A stretch of 64,000 bases of DNA from Orthonyx spaldingii (lineage: Eukaryota > Chordata > Aves > Passeriformes > Orthonychidae), in the NCBI GenBank assembly GCA_013397795.1, contig VZTJ01000294.1, positions 2,327,924 to 2,391,923 of the forward strand. Reading direction: 5' to 3'. Below the pieces are notes generated by a model. The model was not told the origin of the DNA. It did not search any database and saw only the letters and a list, made by a program, of their open reading frames with translations. Positions within the stretch are counted from its first letter, which is position 1, and the number at the start of each line of letters is the position of its first letter. This document shows, piece after piece, positions 47,404 through 59,935 of the stretch. A program made the translations under genes and the position numbers.

Positions 47404-50400
47404 GGAAGATGTGATTAATATTTTCTCTATATTTAATCTAGTCAGCTCACTCACTGGGTGACATAATTAATGAATATATAGATTTGTATTCCTACATGGT
47501 TCTTTGTTCTGAGGGGAAAATATCCTCTGTTCAGTGTAACAGTATGCAAATACCTTGCTCGTGAGTGCCTACCTATCACCTTACCCCTGCAGCAGGAAAT
47601 GGGAGAATTTTCTCAAGACTTGCTCAGCTACAAAAGGACTGGGAAACACCGCTGCTAGTATTTCCAGTCATACAGTTGGCAATTGCACTTCTCCCAGTCC
47701 CAGTTAAAATAATTTGAAGGTTGGATACATCTTGCCACCTTGGCTCAGAATTGGGAATGAAAATGCCTGGTGGGGTAGCTTGTGTCTAGGTGGCTACTGG
47801 ATAACAATGTCTCTTCCTATGCTTAAGGCACCTCAGCAGTATGGCTGAGCTGAGAAAGAGAAAAGACAAAGCATGTGTTGCACAGAAAAAAAAGGCAACG
47901 TTTGAATAAAACCCTCACCTGAGTGTTTACTATGCTTCCCCTCATGAGTCTGATTTGCTTTTGTCACTTTGACACAACTAAACCTGTCATTTAGCTACTT
48001 TTAGAGAGAAAACAGCCAAACAGCAGATATGTTGGAGAGAAATGGTTTTAACAAAAAGGTCTGTCCTGTAGGATTCATCCAAATGTCTCTGTGGAATTCA
48101 TCCAACTCACAGTATAGAACTGAACTTTATGACAAATCTCAGGGAATATAGAATATATATTCCCCTACTGATGTTGTCCACATATTTTTTTGCTCTTTTT
48201 TCTTTTAACAGCCATGCTCTCTTCACCTTAAAAAGAAGCTCTTGAAATTAAATGCCTCTATGGAAAACTCACATCTGGGTCACAGTTTAAAGGCTGTCGT
48301 CTCTGTGCTGTTAAGATGATTCCTTGTCAAGCATAGGAATGAGTAGACACATGTGCAAGCAACTGGGCACATTCAGGCAGGACATACTTGTCAGCCACTG
48401 AGTCTTTGCAGCGATTTATCTGAATTTAGGGTGCACTCCTGCTTTCTGTACAGATTTCAAAGGAAATTGCAAACATACGTGTTCATCATCCTCTCTTAAT
48501 GGAGGCATAGAATCAGGGACTGAATAAGAAATGAGCTTTATTCAAAATTACAAAACAAATGGAAGAGATTGATAAACATATTGGGGTATTTTTATAAATG
48601 ATGTTCCATGAACTTTGCATTCTGTCTGATAAAACTGAGGGGGATTTGTTTTGTTATCCCTTGGAGGCACATTTTTGATCCATAACATGCTTGCTTTAGA
48701 GTAAAATATACCAATATTTAGATCACTTTTATTTTCCATTCAGACAGATCAAAATTCAACTGTATGACTGTATTAGCTATAGGTTGTCCCTGGGGATACA
48801 AGAGACATGTTTGAAGTTCTTTTGTTTGAGTAAGGAATATATATTTCAAGCCCTTCTGAAGGTTCTTAGTGCTGTAGTTGATCAGGTTCAAAGGGCAAAA
48901 AGGGAATGGCATTTTATTCTTTACTGCTGAGCACTCCTTGAAGTACTACAGTCTTCATTTATGGCAGCCACCATCTGTCTGACCTGCTCACATGGCCTGG
49001 TTAACTGTAGGATCCAAACATCTCACATTTCAGATTTATTCGTCCTCACAACACCTGATAGAGCATAATTTTCCTGTTATTACAGTGGAGAAAGAGAAAT
49101 ATTTGGGGTAAAGGTTGTAAATGACCAAATAACTTTTAATCTTAGAGTGGAAACTCTATCACTGTTGTCCAAATCAAAGGAAACATTTAAGTACCCAACT
49201 GGCTTTGGTTTTAGTTGGAAGCAAGATACTGAATTAGGTTAAGATTATTTTCCAGCAATGCTCATTTTTCATTAATGGATATGACTTGCAGGAATAAAAC
49301 TTTTCTTAATGAAACTCTACATAATGATGTATGAGTAATATCTTATGTATTATTATGAGATCAGGTTTTATATATTAAAGCTTAGATGGAGGAGGGCAGG
49401 CAAAGGCTGGTGGGCAGGCTGGGGCCCACGAAAGCGAGGCCAGTGCAGTTACCTGTCAGTGTCCTGTCTCTCCTTCCTCTGTGCCGGATGGGGAAGGGAT
49501 GGCTTTACAGACAGGGTCAAGAAGTGAAAGCAGCAGATATATAACTTGCATTTGTAAATGTCAGCTCTGCCTCTCTATACATCATGGGACACAGAGCAGT
49601 TCAAACACTCCCTTTAGCTTGCACTTCATGTTTCACTATCCTTCTCCTTTGCTGGTGTTGCAGCCTCCTGTGCACTGGATACAAAACAACAGCAGCCAGT
49701 GAGCTCTGCCTGCTCCACAGGCCTTGCACACTCGTGCACTTGTGTAAATGCATGCCATGCCTTTCTCACCTAGCTGTAACCAGCTGGAATGACTATTGGG
49801 GCGTATTAGTGCATCTCCTCTTAGTCCCCTTGTTCTTCCAGGCATTAGGATTATCATTGCCATCTTTAGTTTCTTATTGCCTTTCATCCTGAGAGAGCTT
49901 TCTGTCTGTACACAGAGCATCTGAAGTACGGCCACTTCAAAGTGTGATGGAAGCACTAAGCTGTAGAAAGGGCAGCTGAGGAGATGGCCTTCAGATTCTG
50001 ACCCACCAGATTTGCATCTTTGGTGCCCACACAGAGCAAAGGAGTTTCGTTTCTAAGGCTTGCTCTTGCAAAGGTGCTGCGTGTGGAGGATTGTACGGGT
50101 TGCAAAAGCAGCACTGCTGTGAAGTCTGGTTTCCTCACATGTGTGTTCCTGGTGTCGAGGGACATAAGCCCAGAGCAAAGCTTTTTGTAGACTGCAGGAA
50201 TCACTGCATTGCTTTGCTTTGTATCTAATACACAAAACTGTGCTGCAAGTTATTAGGGGCTCTAACAGGGTTCCTGTCTATTTTTCTAAACATCCTATTT
50301 TTTAAGTTACCCCCAAATCTACTTGTCAAGTTGTTTGAAAAGTTACTTGAAACTCCTTCAGAGTTTACAGGGATTGCACAGGGAAACTGATCCTTGCAGC

Positions 50401-50804
50401 ATACACATGGATTGCACAGTTTTTATGGAAACAGTTTCAAATACATATGAATGGTGTGTCAGAGGCTTTGTGACTGCCTGCTCATAAGGGCCAGTGGAAG
50501 CACTGGCTAAGGGCACACGAGTCCTCTATGTCACAGATTTTTTTTCAGGGCAGTTGTGAATCTTTTCCTCTCCCCAGTTTTAGCATAAGGAGGACACCCT
50601 GCTACTGCTCTTAAATCTAGTGTTAGGGGAGATCAGTAGTGTTCTGTTTATTCTTCTATTTTCTCTTAAGTGTTTGGACAGGAAGGGCCATAGCATCCTT
50701 TCTGCTTTAATTTGACACTTTTCTTCCCCTCTGCATCCACAGAGGGTGAAAGTTTAATTCAATAGTATCAAGAAGAATTACAAACTGTGAAAGTTTCTTC
50801 AGAG
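47404..50804. other. Unique non-coding sequence
   Basis: No gene is supported. At 49380-49520 there is a short purine-then-GC-rich stretch ('ggaggagggcaggcaaagg', 'gggcaggctggggccc') with three CpG. Overlapping frames at 49481-50235 on both strands reflect lower AT content. I see no splice-bounded exon and no recognisable repeat family. Confidence 0.45.
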
Positions 50805-50874
50805 AAATCTTTGAAATATTGTGCATCTTTATTATTGTAAAATCTTTGAAATATTGTGCATCTTTATTATTGTA
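50805..50874. repeat. Perfect 35-bp tandem duplication
   Basis: A 35-base unit beginning 'aaatctttgaaatattgtgc' at 50805-50839 is repeated immediately and exactly at 50840-50874. Two head-to-tail copies with no mismatch indicate a recent duplication. Confidence 0.97.
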
Positions 50875-52972
50875 GTCCCGTTCCATCTGGCAGTGTATGT
50901 AAGTAATCAGAAGTCTAATAAAAATGTGGTGTAAAGTAGGAAGCAACATTGAAAGTCAAACTCTATTCAAAATTACAGAGTAATCAGTAATTCCCACTTA
51001 CTTCCCTGAGCTTTGGATCAACTCTTTATGGGAGAGAATAAAGAACTGAGTTCATCTCTCTTCCAACAAATAGTGAAGTTACCACTCAATGGGAATGGGC
51101 ACACAAATGATGCCCTTTTATTATAACAGCTTTTATCTTACCAAAACACCAGTTATCTCCAAACAATTCCATAAACAATATAGATATAAATCTGTATGAG
51201 AACACTTGATAGACATAACCAGAATCACGTTCCAGTGTTCAAATTTTCTTAATTAAAAACTACTTTATAGCCACAGTGTATTACATACAGCATCCATGTT
51301 ATCTGATTATTTTTAAAAGACTGTACATGCAATATTGCTTTCTGGCACTACATAAACCTTGATAAATTCATAATGAAATGAAGCACATATTATTTATCTT
51401 TAAAATTCAGGCACTAAACTTGAATATTCTCCTGGAAATTTTAATTAGCAATTTGAAAAATGCTAAGGAAAAGTATCTGCTCCCAGTTGTCTGTTTAGGT
51501 TAAATTAAATTATTTCTGAATGTAATATAATTAGAATCCTTTTAGCTCTTAATCAATATTTTATTTACATTTATTTTTCCTGTACTGCTTGATTAGTTCT
51601 TTTGAAAAGGGTGGGGTAGGTGTCTTATTTTCAGTTTATTATATGCTCAGATGTATCTGTACTTTCATTAATAGACAAACCTCTTGCAGTACAACAACAG
51701 TGTAGAAATCACAAAATTATGTTTTTTCAACTTGGCGACTGGAATTCTACCATGTCTCAACAGGAATTGCATTAATAAGTTTCCAGCTGACCTAAGTTCC
51801 TACATGAAAACATCATTCCTGGAGATCATGTCAGTTATACATTGCACAAAGGGCCTGATTCACCGAGATTCTCTTAAGCTTATGCAAAATGAATGGAAAA
51901 GAGCAAGCAAAACTTATCATTCTTATTTAGCTACACTTTACACTCTGACAGACTCAAAGTGAAGACCTCAGCCTGGGCTGAGCCAAGCCCTGCACCTACT
52001 GGAGTTCCACTGGTGTTATGGACTCCACAAACTGTCCCACAACAAACACACTTGATTAATCAACATACAACACAGAATGGCATATTCCCAATATACAAAG
52101 AACGTGTTGGAATGAAAACCATGTCAGCAATGGTCAAAAGGGCAAACAGTCTCCTCTATTTATGCCAGATTTCTGAAGATTTTGGTTGGTCTTTTCTCTG
52201 TGTTAATCATGACACCCTTTACATCAGCCACACACTGTGTTCTGCAAAATGTTGTGAAGTCTAGTTCCAGTCAGATTTGAATTGAAATAGCACATGATTA
52301 AGTTAGACTTATGGAGGGACGGAGGGTTACATAATATTTTACAATATACTTCAGAAAGCTTTAAAAATTGTTTGAACTAGTCATTATTTTCCTACAGATT
52401 TGTGTTCTGCACAGCTTTTGGGGGCTATTGGTGTGTCATCTCAGAGGCAGAAACTGTGGTGTCAGTGACACAGATCTCTATCTCTGTGCACCTTTTAACC
52501 CAGCACATGAGATTCCCAGAGTCACCAGAGTTCAGCAGGTGGCTGCAGCACAGAACCAGCTCTCCATAGCTGATGTAAGGAGCTGTGCCCAGCACGGTCT
52601 TAGAGCAGGAGAACAGCAGTGTCTTCCCAACAGTGTGAGCTGAAGGCATCAGAAACAGGGGAAAGTCATGCAAGGTTCCTCAGGTTTTATGCAAATTGCT
52701 TAAGACTTGGCAGGTCTGTCAAGATCTTGGTGCTGGCAGACACATTGTGTTTACATCTGAGGTTTGGTATATTTATGTATATGCCTGAGCAATGAAAATT
52801 AGTCAGTCCAGTGCTTCCCCAAAACTGAAACCCAAACAAAAATTTTATGTTGTTAAACAAATCCTTCACTTTATTGTAAAGTGTTTCATTTACTTTTTTT
52901 CTCTCCTGAGCCAGAACCGAAGTATAAAATCCTAATGCTAACTAAAGGAAATGTCTTTCTGAGACCTTTGCT
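50875..52972. other. Unique non-coding sequence
   Basis: No gene is supported. Plus frames at 51684-51962 and 51893-52264 (92 and 123 codons) and the pair around 52368-52673 lack exon boundaries and recognisable motifs. Confidence 0.45.
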
Positions 52973-53037
52973 CCTATTTTGTATAACCTGAACCTATTTT
53001 GCATAACTGAGAGAGTAACTAATCTATTTTGGATAAT
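52973..53037. repeat. Three imperfect CTATTTTGNATAA units
   Basis: 'cctattttgtataac' (52973-52987), 'cctattttgcataac' (52993-53007) and 'tctattttggataat' (53023-53037) differ by only one to four bases. Spacings are 20 and 30 bases, so the array is short and irregular. Confidence 0.75.
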
Positions 53038-53337
53038 TATCCGAAACTGTTGAGTGCTCATAGTTAAGTAGTTGAGTGATATAAAAGTGACTTGATTTTT
53101 TTCAATCTTTATAAAGGTGTATGTGTACTGTTGAAAATTATGGCAAATGCAGGCTCTCTAACACCTCTTTTATATCTTTCCTTTACCCATGTATCAGATA
53201 CAGGTTTCCACAGCCTAAAGTGACTTTCTAAACTATACTTCAGACCTCAAACTATAAGTTATGGTTTGAAAAAGTTCTAAAAATAGCATAAATGTTTAAG
53301 TTTCTACAAAGGGAGAAATACAAAATGATCCAGAAGT

Positions 53338-54085
53338 GTGCCAAGAACACAAAACAGAGGAGCATGGCTGGTACCATGGGAAGGCCAAGCTGCCATCCAG
53401 AGAGACCTCAGTGAAGAAAAGGGCTTATCCCTGGAACCTCCTGAAGTGTCAACTTCTGCACCTGGGAAGAAGCATTCCCAAGCACCAATATGTGATGGGG
53501 GCCAGCTGATGGGAGAGCAGCTTGGCAGAAAAGGCCCCGGAGGTCCTGGTGGGCCAGGAGACAGAAACTTGACCTGGCAGTGAGGAATGCTGGTGTATCC
53601 TGAGCTGCATTAGGAGTGTTGCCAGCAGATTGAGAGAGGTGATCCCTCCCCCCTACTCAACACCACACCTTAGCAGACCAGACGTGTCCCGTACTGAGCT
53701 CCCCAGTACAAGAGGGATCTGGACGTACTGGAAAGGTTTTAATGAGGGGCCACAGATGATGAAGGGACAGAAGCATCTCTCCTGTGAGGAAATGCTGACA
53801 GAGCTGGGACCGTTTAGTCTAGAGGAGAAAAGGGTTGAGGGCATCTTTTACAAGTACTTGAAGAAGATGATGCTTAGTAACAGGGGGGAAGCAATGGGCA
53901 AAAACTAAAACACAGGAGGCTCCAGCTAGAACACCTCTTTTACTGTGAGAGTGACTAAGGTTGACTAGTACAGGCTTTCCACAGAGCCTGGGAACTCTCC
54001 ATTCCTGGAGATACTCAAAAATCATCTGGATATGGTCCTGGGTCAGTGGCTCTTGGCCCAGGATGGCTGGACAGGAACATAAATA
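53338..54085 (+). mobile_element. CR1 LINE 3' region, largest copy in window
   Basis: About 750 bases of a plus-strand CR1 covering the end of the ORF2 coding region and much of the 3' UTR. Landmarks in order: 'gagagcagcttggcagaaaa', 'ggaggtcctggtgggccagg', 'ctgcattaggagtgttgcca', 'gagagaggtgatccctcccc', 'gagctccccagtacaagagg', 'gatgatgaagggacagaagc', 'catctctcctgtgaggaaat', 'gagctgggaccgtttagtct', 'gcaatgggcaaaaactaaaa', 'cttttactgtgagagtgact', 'ctccattcctggagatactc' and 'ctggatatggtcctgggtca'. Small internal deletions and frame breaks make it non-coding. The terminal part with the octamer is missing, so it is truncated at both ends. Short frames inside it (53338-53583, 53630-53908) are remnants, not host genes. 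Confidence 0.95.
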
Positions 54086-57000
54086 TCCCTTTTCACTGGA
54101 CCCCCTGTGCTGGCTGTTTTCATTTATGTACATCTGACTCATCCTGAGATTCTTTCTAGTAGAAACAAAATGGAATGTGGAATGTTCCCAATCTGAATCT
54201 TCTTGAGATGAGTATTTTTTTCATGTATGAAGCAAAAATTAGATTAACTAAGTCTAAACTAAATTTTGCAGTGAACTAGTTAAAGTGCATTAGACTTTAT
54301 TGCAGATAAACCATTTTAGTCACATTTTAAATAATATATTTTATTTTGATAACTGTCTGGAAAACATCCATTATTTCTTCACTTGGCCAGGAAAAAACTG
54401 AGATGACTACTTTTACATGAGCTAGCAGAAAAATCAGATAAGTACAAAAACCTCAAGAAGGTTATATATATTTTTATCTCTAAGGTAGTGTAATTATATT
54501 AATTGAAACTGTTCCTGATTACAGTACACTGGTGATCTAAACCCTCGTATTAAACTATTTGTAGGTCTTCATGTGTTATTTAAAATTTAATGTTACTATC
54601 AACAGAAAAATAATTCATTTGATAAATAATCCTGTTATGGGTTCAAATAACAAAAGTGTGTCAGGACTTGGAGAGCAATTTCATTTGCCAGTCACACTAA
54701 TGCATTATTCTAAGTTAATTAAAATGCTTTCTTCTTTTTTTTTTTTTTTGTTTGCTAATATTTTTCATTTGAATTCTGACCATTTCCTGATGTTTCAATT
54801 AGGTTTTTTTCACAGATGTGTTCTAATGAACATCAAGTTAAGATCAAGGGTTAGTAAAATTTATGACATTGTTACTCAACCAACCCTTAAGCTCTATTTG
54901 ACTTCATAATATTTCAGATGACTTGGTGTGTGCAAACAGATACCTAATTCAGCTACTGTTACATATGTACGTAATGAATGTAATGACATTTATGGAGCTA
55001 GTTAGAATTTTTTTCAACGAGACATTTTCTGCTCCAATTGAAATTGTGCCAAAACTGGAACATTTTGGCAACAGTATTGACTTTGATGAAGTTTTCACAG
55101 GACTATTTCTAAACTCTAGAATAGGCTTCCTGGAAGATGAGAGTAAAACATGGAAAACTTGAATCTCTTGAGCCAAACATGAACATTTGGCCAAAGTCTC
55201 AGGTTTGCCAAAAGCTTTGGCACACTAGGATTTCATTTCAGATTGACACAAAAAGATTGTAAAAAGCATATAAAAACCCACAAAATAAGAAGTTCCCCCA
55301 CTTAACTCTAGGTCCTTGTTGGAGTTGCCATTACTGGTGTGTAGCAGTGTCTTTGGATTTATAACCTGCTCATCGTTTACACCACTTCAGTTGTGCTACA
55401 GTTAATTGGAAAACCCTGAAAAACCTTGTGTTTGAAATGGAAGAGACTGCTTGGTGGAGCACTGTTCCAAATTGCTGCAAACTTTCTCCACAGACTGGAT
55501 GGCACTGAACTCTGTTTCCCTTAGGACAAAGGCGAAGGAAGTTGGCTCCTGCCAGGAGGAGAAGAGAACCCAGGATGAGGGCAAGGAAGGAGAATGCAAG
55601 GCTGGACTGTGGCTCAAACTGACCAGGAGAATGAATGGCTGTGACTCCCAGTGGGAATTAGGTCTTTGGTGGTTTTGAATATTCACTCAGACGCATTCTT
55701 TCATCTTAAAATGCCCAAGTACTTTTAATAAATCTCAGTCTGGGAGACTGAAATAGACATATTGCAGAAAGAAAGAATTAAGATGTCTTAAGATAAAGGT
55801 AGGAAGCCTGAACCTGGGTTGATAAAACAAGGGTAATTGATGGTTCAGAGGGGTCAGGCTGATCAAGCCAAAATTGCTGAGGGACATATTTTAAATACAG
55901 GTTTAATTAAATGATTTGGAGAGAGGACTTTGAAATTTAGGGAAACCAGAGATGGAGATCTTGCAGCAATGAAAGAAGGGAGATATGACAGAGTATGGCA
56001 GATGTGAGCATAGATGTTTCAGCAGAAAAAGAACAGATTAAGCACAGCCTGGAGAAACAACTTAGATGTGTAAGAGAAGAAATGGGAAAAGACAATTCCT
56101 AGCTCTTAACCACGGAAACAAAAATAAGCTGAAAGAACAGGATACAGTAACCTGGATATTTGACTTTTCACAGTTAACTTACTGTTGTTTGTGCACTTAA
56201 GGAAGGACTGTGAAGACTCTAATCATTTTCCCACCCACTTGCAACTCCAGGAAAAAAGATTAAATGTGAATTTTTTTTTTAATACACTTTGCTTTGAACA
56301 TGTATGCATAAAAGTAAGAACCAGCCAGGTGCCTTCTCATTTAATAACCAAATTCAGGATTTTCCTGGCATAAATTAGTACTCCATGTTCAGTTCAAATG
56401 CCAGCAAACAATGATCTGATTTTCTGAAATGGAAAGTGCAAGACATCTCAGAATAAACATTGTATCCTATGACTTAGCAAGAATCATATGTTTAGCACAG
56501 TGCTGCCAAAGTACAGAGAAATTGCAAATGGTTTAGGTAATTTCAAATTACTTCTGGACCAAGCACCCAATCTGAGAGATCTGAAAACTGAGCTGTTTAA
56601 AAAAAGAGCTCCCAAACATAATTATTTCATTTCAGCCAGCTATAGCAGTAGCATGCCAATCTGAGATCTAATCTAGCAGCAGCTTTTGGTCCAATACAGT
56701 GACTTTAGTTCAAATGTTTAGAAATCTTTTGTCTGGTAAATCTAGGTGACTGTGCTAACAGCACAGGAAGGAGTACCTGTGACATTTAAGATTGCAGGGA
56801 GTATTTGACTCTGGAATTGTCAGTGTGCCTGAACTGACTTGACAAATGCATTCTGCATTTAATCAGCAAAACAGTTCACATGCATTCCACCAGAAGACAC
56901 CCCAGTCCCCACCTTGAAGTTAATAGGACATCAAAATTGGGCATAAAGTGTTTAAAGTTGCTTGGTCTTAGTGAATTCTCTCAGACCTAAGAAGGTGTAA

Positions 57001-57764
57001 AGAGAAGTAGCACCTGTCCATACTGCTCAGATATTTTATCCTGCTTGGTTAATTTACCAAATGTTAAATTGATCTCATTTTTAAGCAGGTGAACAATCAG
57101 TTGGAGCATCTTACAGACACTGCTGTGAGAACTCTGATGGACAGTTGGGTGAGCTCAGCCTGCACAGCAATTCAGGCATGATGAGCATGTGTAGATACGC
57201 ACACAGTTCATGGCTAGGAAAAAACAGTGCAATCCTTCCATTATGGCTTCAGCTCCTGGCCTGACCTGTCAGCAGTGTCTCAGCACTAACACACAGGGAG
57301 ATCTATACCTGACACAGGGAATATCTGTACAAAGTACCATAGCATCAATCTCCCTTCTTCCTCACATACTTCTTCTGCTACTGTGAAATCATCATCCTAC
57401 AGGGTTATAGAAAGAGCAAATTATTGTTAATCTTTCAGAGATCTCTTGTTTCCTTTCTTCTTTTTTTTTTTTTTTTAATTTCATCCAAAAAAGAAATTCT
57501 CTCTTTAAAATTTATTTCAAATAAATAATCCAGTCTCAAACCACTTAGGTTTTCATTTAAGAGGAAGGTGAAATAAATTAGTTTGGTATTTCATAATATG
57601 TATTGATCTAGTGGACAGATTTACAATACAATACAATTTAATTTATAGAGTATCTCATAATACTGACATCAACAAAATGACTTACAGTGAATTTTAAACA
57701 CATTATCATAACATATCCATTGACTAACTTAGAAAAATATCTTTACTTAATATATATTTTTTAG
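54086..57764. other. AT-rich unique non-coding sequence
   Basis: No gene is supported except possibly at the right edge. A T15 run lies at 54735-54749 and a T16 run at 57461-57476. Frames at 54571-54909 (112 codons) and 55402-55686 (both strands open) are unremarkable. A branch-point-like 'tgactaac' at 57721-57728 precedes the exon candidate that follows. Confidence 0.45.
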
Positions 57765-57921
57765 AAAAGCTGAACAAAGAAAGATGTGGTTTATCTTTGA
57801 AGAAAGGAATTACAAATGTCAGGAGAATGATGAGACAACATCAGTTAACCAATGAATATCTGGAAGCAGCAGCTAACAGCTATGTTCAGCTTGCAGGGAG
57901 CTGTGATACAAAATTCTCACA
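57765..57921 (+). other. Candidate internal coding exon, unidentified
   Basis: This is the best exon candidate in the window. Upstream is a near-ideal branch point 'tgactaac' (57721-57728) and a T-rich tract ending 'atatattttttag' (AG 57763-57764). Downstream is a near-consensus donor 'ctcaca|gtaagt' (GT 57922-57923). Of the three frames, two are stopped inside and one is open for all 51 complete codons. It starts KLNKERCGLSLKKG, continues NVRRMMRQHQLTNEYLEAAA and ends YVQLAGSCDTKFS. The exon would be 157 nt, with one codon base in the previous exon and two bases of the next codon at its end. The peptide is basic at first, then mildly helical. I do not recognise the family. It could also be a non-coding exon of a lncRNA or chance. 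A CR1 fragment begins 140 bases downstream. Confidence 0.4.
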
Positions 57922-58062
57922 GTAAGTTTCATTCTCTATTATTCCACAACTTGGGAAGATGTTTTCACCATAATTTGTTCAGCGTAAAATAATGAAGATA
58001 ACTGATTTGATATAATTAATTGCTTATTTCTATGGAAAACAATTTCTGCTGAGAACAATTAT
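57922..58062. other. Short AT-rich spacer
   Basis: AT-rich sequence between the exon candidate and the CR1 fragment. If the exon is real this is the start of its downstream intron. Confidence 0.4.
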
Positions 58063-58192
58063 GCTGGATTCTGCACCTGGGATGGTGTAATCCTGGATGT
58101 AATTATGAACTGGGGAACAAGAGGCTGGAATGCAGCCCTGCAGAAGGGGATGTGGGAGTTTTGGTTAATGGTAAGTTCAATATGAGCTCAAT
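58063..58192 (+). mobile_element. CR1 LINE internal fragment
   Basis: A plus-strand piece from inside a CR1, upstream of the usual 3' end. It reads 'ctggattctgcacctgggat', 'ggtgtaatcctggatgta', 'gaactggggaacaagaggct', 'gaaggggatgtgggagtttt' and 'ggttaatggtaagttcaata', then stops abruptly. The 'ggtaagttcaa' here is part of the CR1, not a splice donor. Both flanks lack CR1 sequence, so this is a fragment left after deletion. Confidence 0.85.
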
Positions 58193-59769
58193 TTTCGACA
58201 AACAGAAGCAAGAAAATGTACACCTAAATCTGATCCAGAAACTCCAATTTAAAACATGTAAAATGAAACAAAGAATGCCACCAATCCATTTCTGATAACA
58301 GAGTGGTTGAACAATCTCAAATTTATGTGGTCAGCCTTGACAGTAGGAACAGTCATTCCAAATAATCAATGTTCTTTTTGATCAAACCCACAAAAGGTGG
58401 GGAATTAAATTACTATAAGAGCATCAGAAATGTGACTGTAAAGGGAATAAATTTATACATTGATTATTAATAATTATATAGATACTAGTTTAAATAATTT
58501 TCAAATATTTATTAATTTTAATAGTGTTTTATAACTTCTTCCACACCCACTTTGGTACACAAATGTACTGAATTTATGAGCTGGAATGTATCTACTTGCT
58601 TGTATCTGCTTCTTCTCTTGTCTCCATGACTTATGGTGGTGAGAAACTTAGAAGTTAATGCACCCTCTGTAATAACCCTTTCAAACCCTGCCCCAGCCTG
58701 TTCAGCTCTGCAGTATGACAAGAAGCCCTGGGTGGGCCAGGGACAGCTCTTGCTACATTCATTTACTGCCATCAATAAGAGGGTTCCCCCTTTTGGAAAG
58801 GTGCACAGCCAGAACAGCAGGGACAACCCTGTGCTGTCACACACATAAATCTGATCATCTCTTTCTCTCCACCCCTGCATTACATATCCATGCAATTTCT
58901 GTCATAAATATTTATATATGACCAGACAATCAGCTAATGTGAATCTGGTTCAGTAAAGCTATTCTGAATATCTTTCAGTATTTTCATTATTTCTCTCATT
59001 GACCTGTACTGTAATGATTTTTTTTTTCTCTAAACATTGCAACTTATCATTTTTCAAGCTTTAATTCCAAAGTCATTTGATTCTGGGCAGGGGAGAGAGC
59101 CCAGATAAATACTGCTCTGCATGTACTAGCTGGTATTTCTGTCTATATTTCAAGAGTCTGCTGTTTTCTGCAGATATACGTTAGTCTTCAGAATGATAAT
59201 TTTCTCAGACTCCAGTGCAGGTTTCTTGTTGGAATTTTACTGAAAGAGGACAACACTATTTGTTTGGCATGGGGAGTACTGAAAAATAAATCATGATGAA
59301 TTTTCACTTTTATTTTATATCTTAATCAGCATCATGATTTTCTTCTTTATAACTATATCCATTAGGAAATATAGCAATCACAGATAGAGTAAAATAAATA
59401 TCAGCTTTCAAAAGGTAAAGATTCAATATAGGCATTTTAAGGATTAAATAGCATTGAAAAGTGTCTTTTCCACCCCTTTTGCAGTTGAATAAATGACCAC
59501 AGAAGTTACAGGCAGTTGAGAAAGTAGCACTCTACTCTGCAATTAGAAATGATGGATAAAATGAGAATAGAACTGCAAAGCTGTCATTTTCAGATATTAA
59601 AAAGACAAGCATTTTTCTAAGCTAACTGAAAAAATTATTTCCTCATCCACTTATTCTGCTTAGATGTCAAAACTATAAAAGCTTTATAGCATTTAACATT
59701 TTAATGGTTCTGGAGAAACAGCAAACTTAGGCCCAGTTTTTCTCTCATTGAACATGGTGAGAATTTTTC
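58193..59769. other. Unique non-coding sequence
   Basis: No gene is called. At 58518-58921 frames are open on both strands (125 codons on minus), in a patch with moderately higher GC around 58690-58850. I see no recognisable domain or exon boundary. It could be an unrecognised old repeat. The remainder is AT-rich. Confidence 0.4.
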
Positions 59770-59935
59770 CAGAATTTCAGAATATCCTGAGTTAGAAGGG
59801 ACCCATCAGGATTACAGAGCCCAAAACTCCTGGCCTTGTGGAGGACACCCCAAGGATCACCATGTGCCTGGGAGCATCGTCCAAACTCTTCTTGAACTTG
59901 TCTTTGAACTCAAAGTGGAGTCAGACCCTTGGTTT
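59770..59935 (-). mobile_element. CR1 LINE 3' end, minus strand
   Basis: On the plus strand it reads 'cagaatatcctgagttagaa', 'gggacccatcaggattacag', 'cccaaaactcctggccttg', 'gaggacaccccaaggatcac', 'catgtgcctgggagcatcgt' and 'ccaaactcttcttgaactt'. This is the reverse complement of a CR1 3' UTR subfamily familiar from songbirds. It is moderately diverged, and its right edge is approximate. The 128-codon minus frame 59857-60243 partly overlaps it and is not a gene. Confidence 0.9.

Noticed and set aside
58518..58895. 125-codon minus-strand frame overlapping plus-strand frames
   Set aside because: Both strands are open because of locally higher GC; no motif or splice structure. Might be an unrecognised old repeat.
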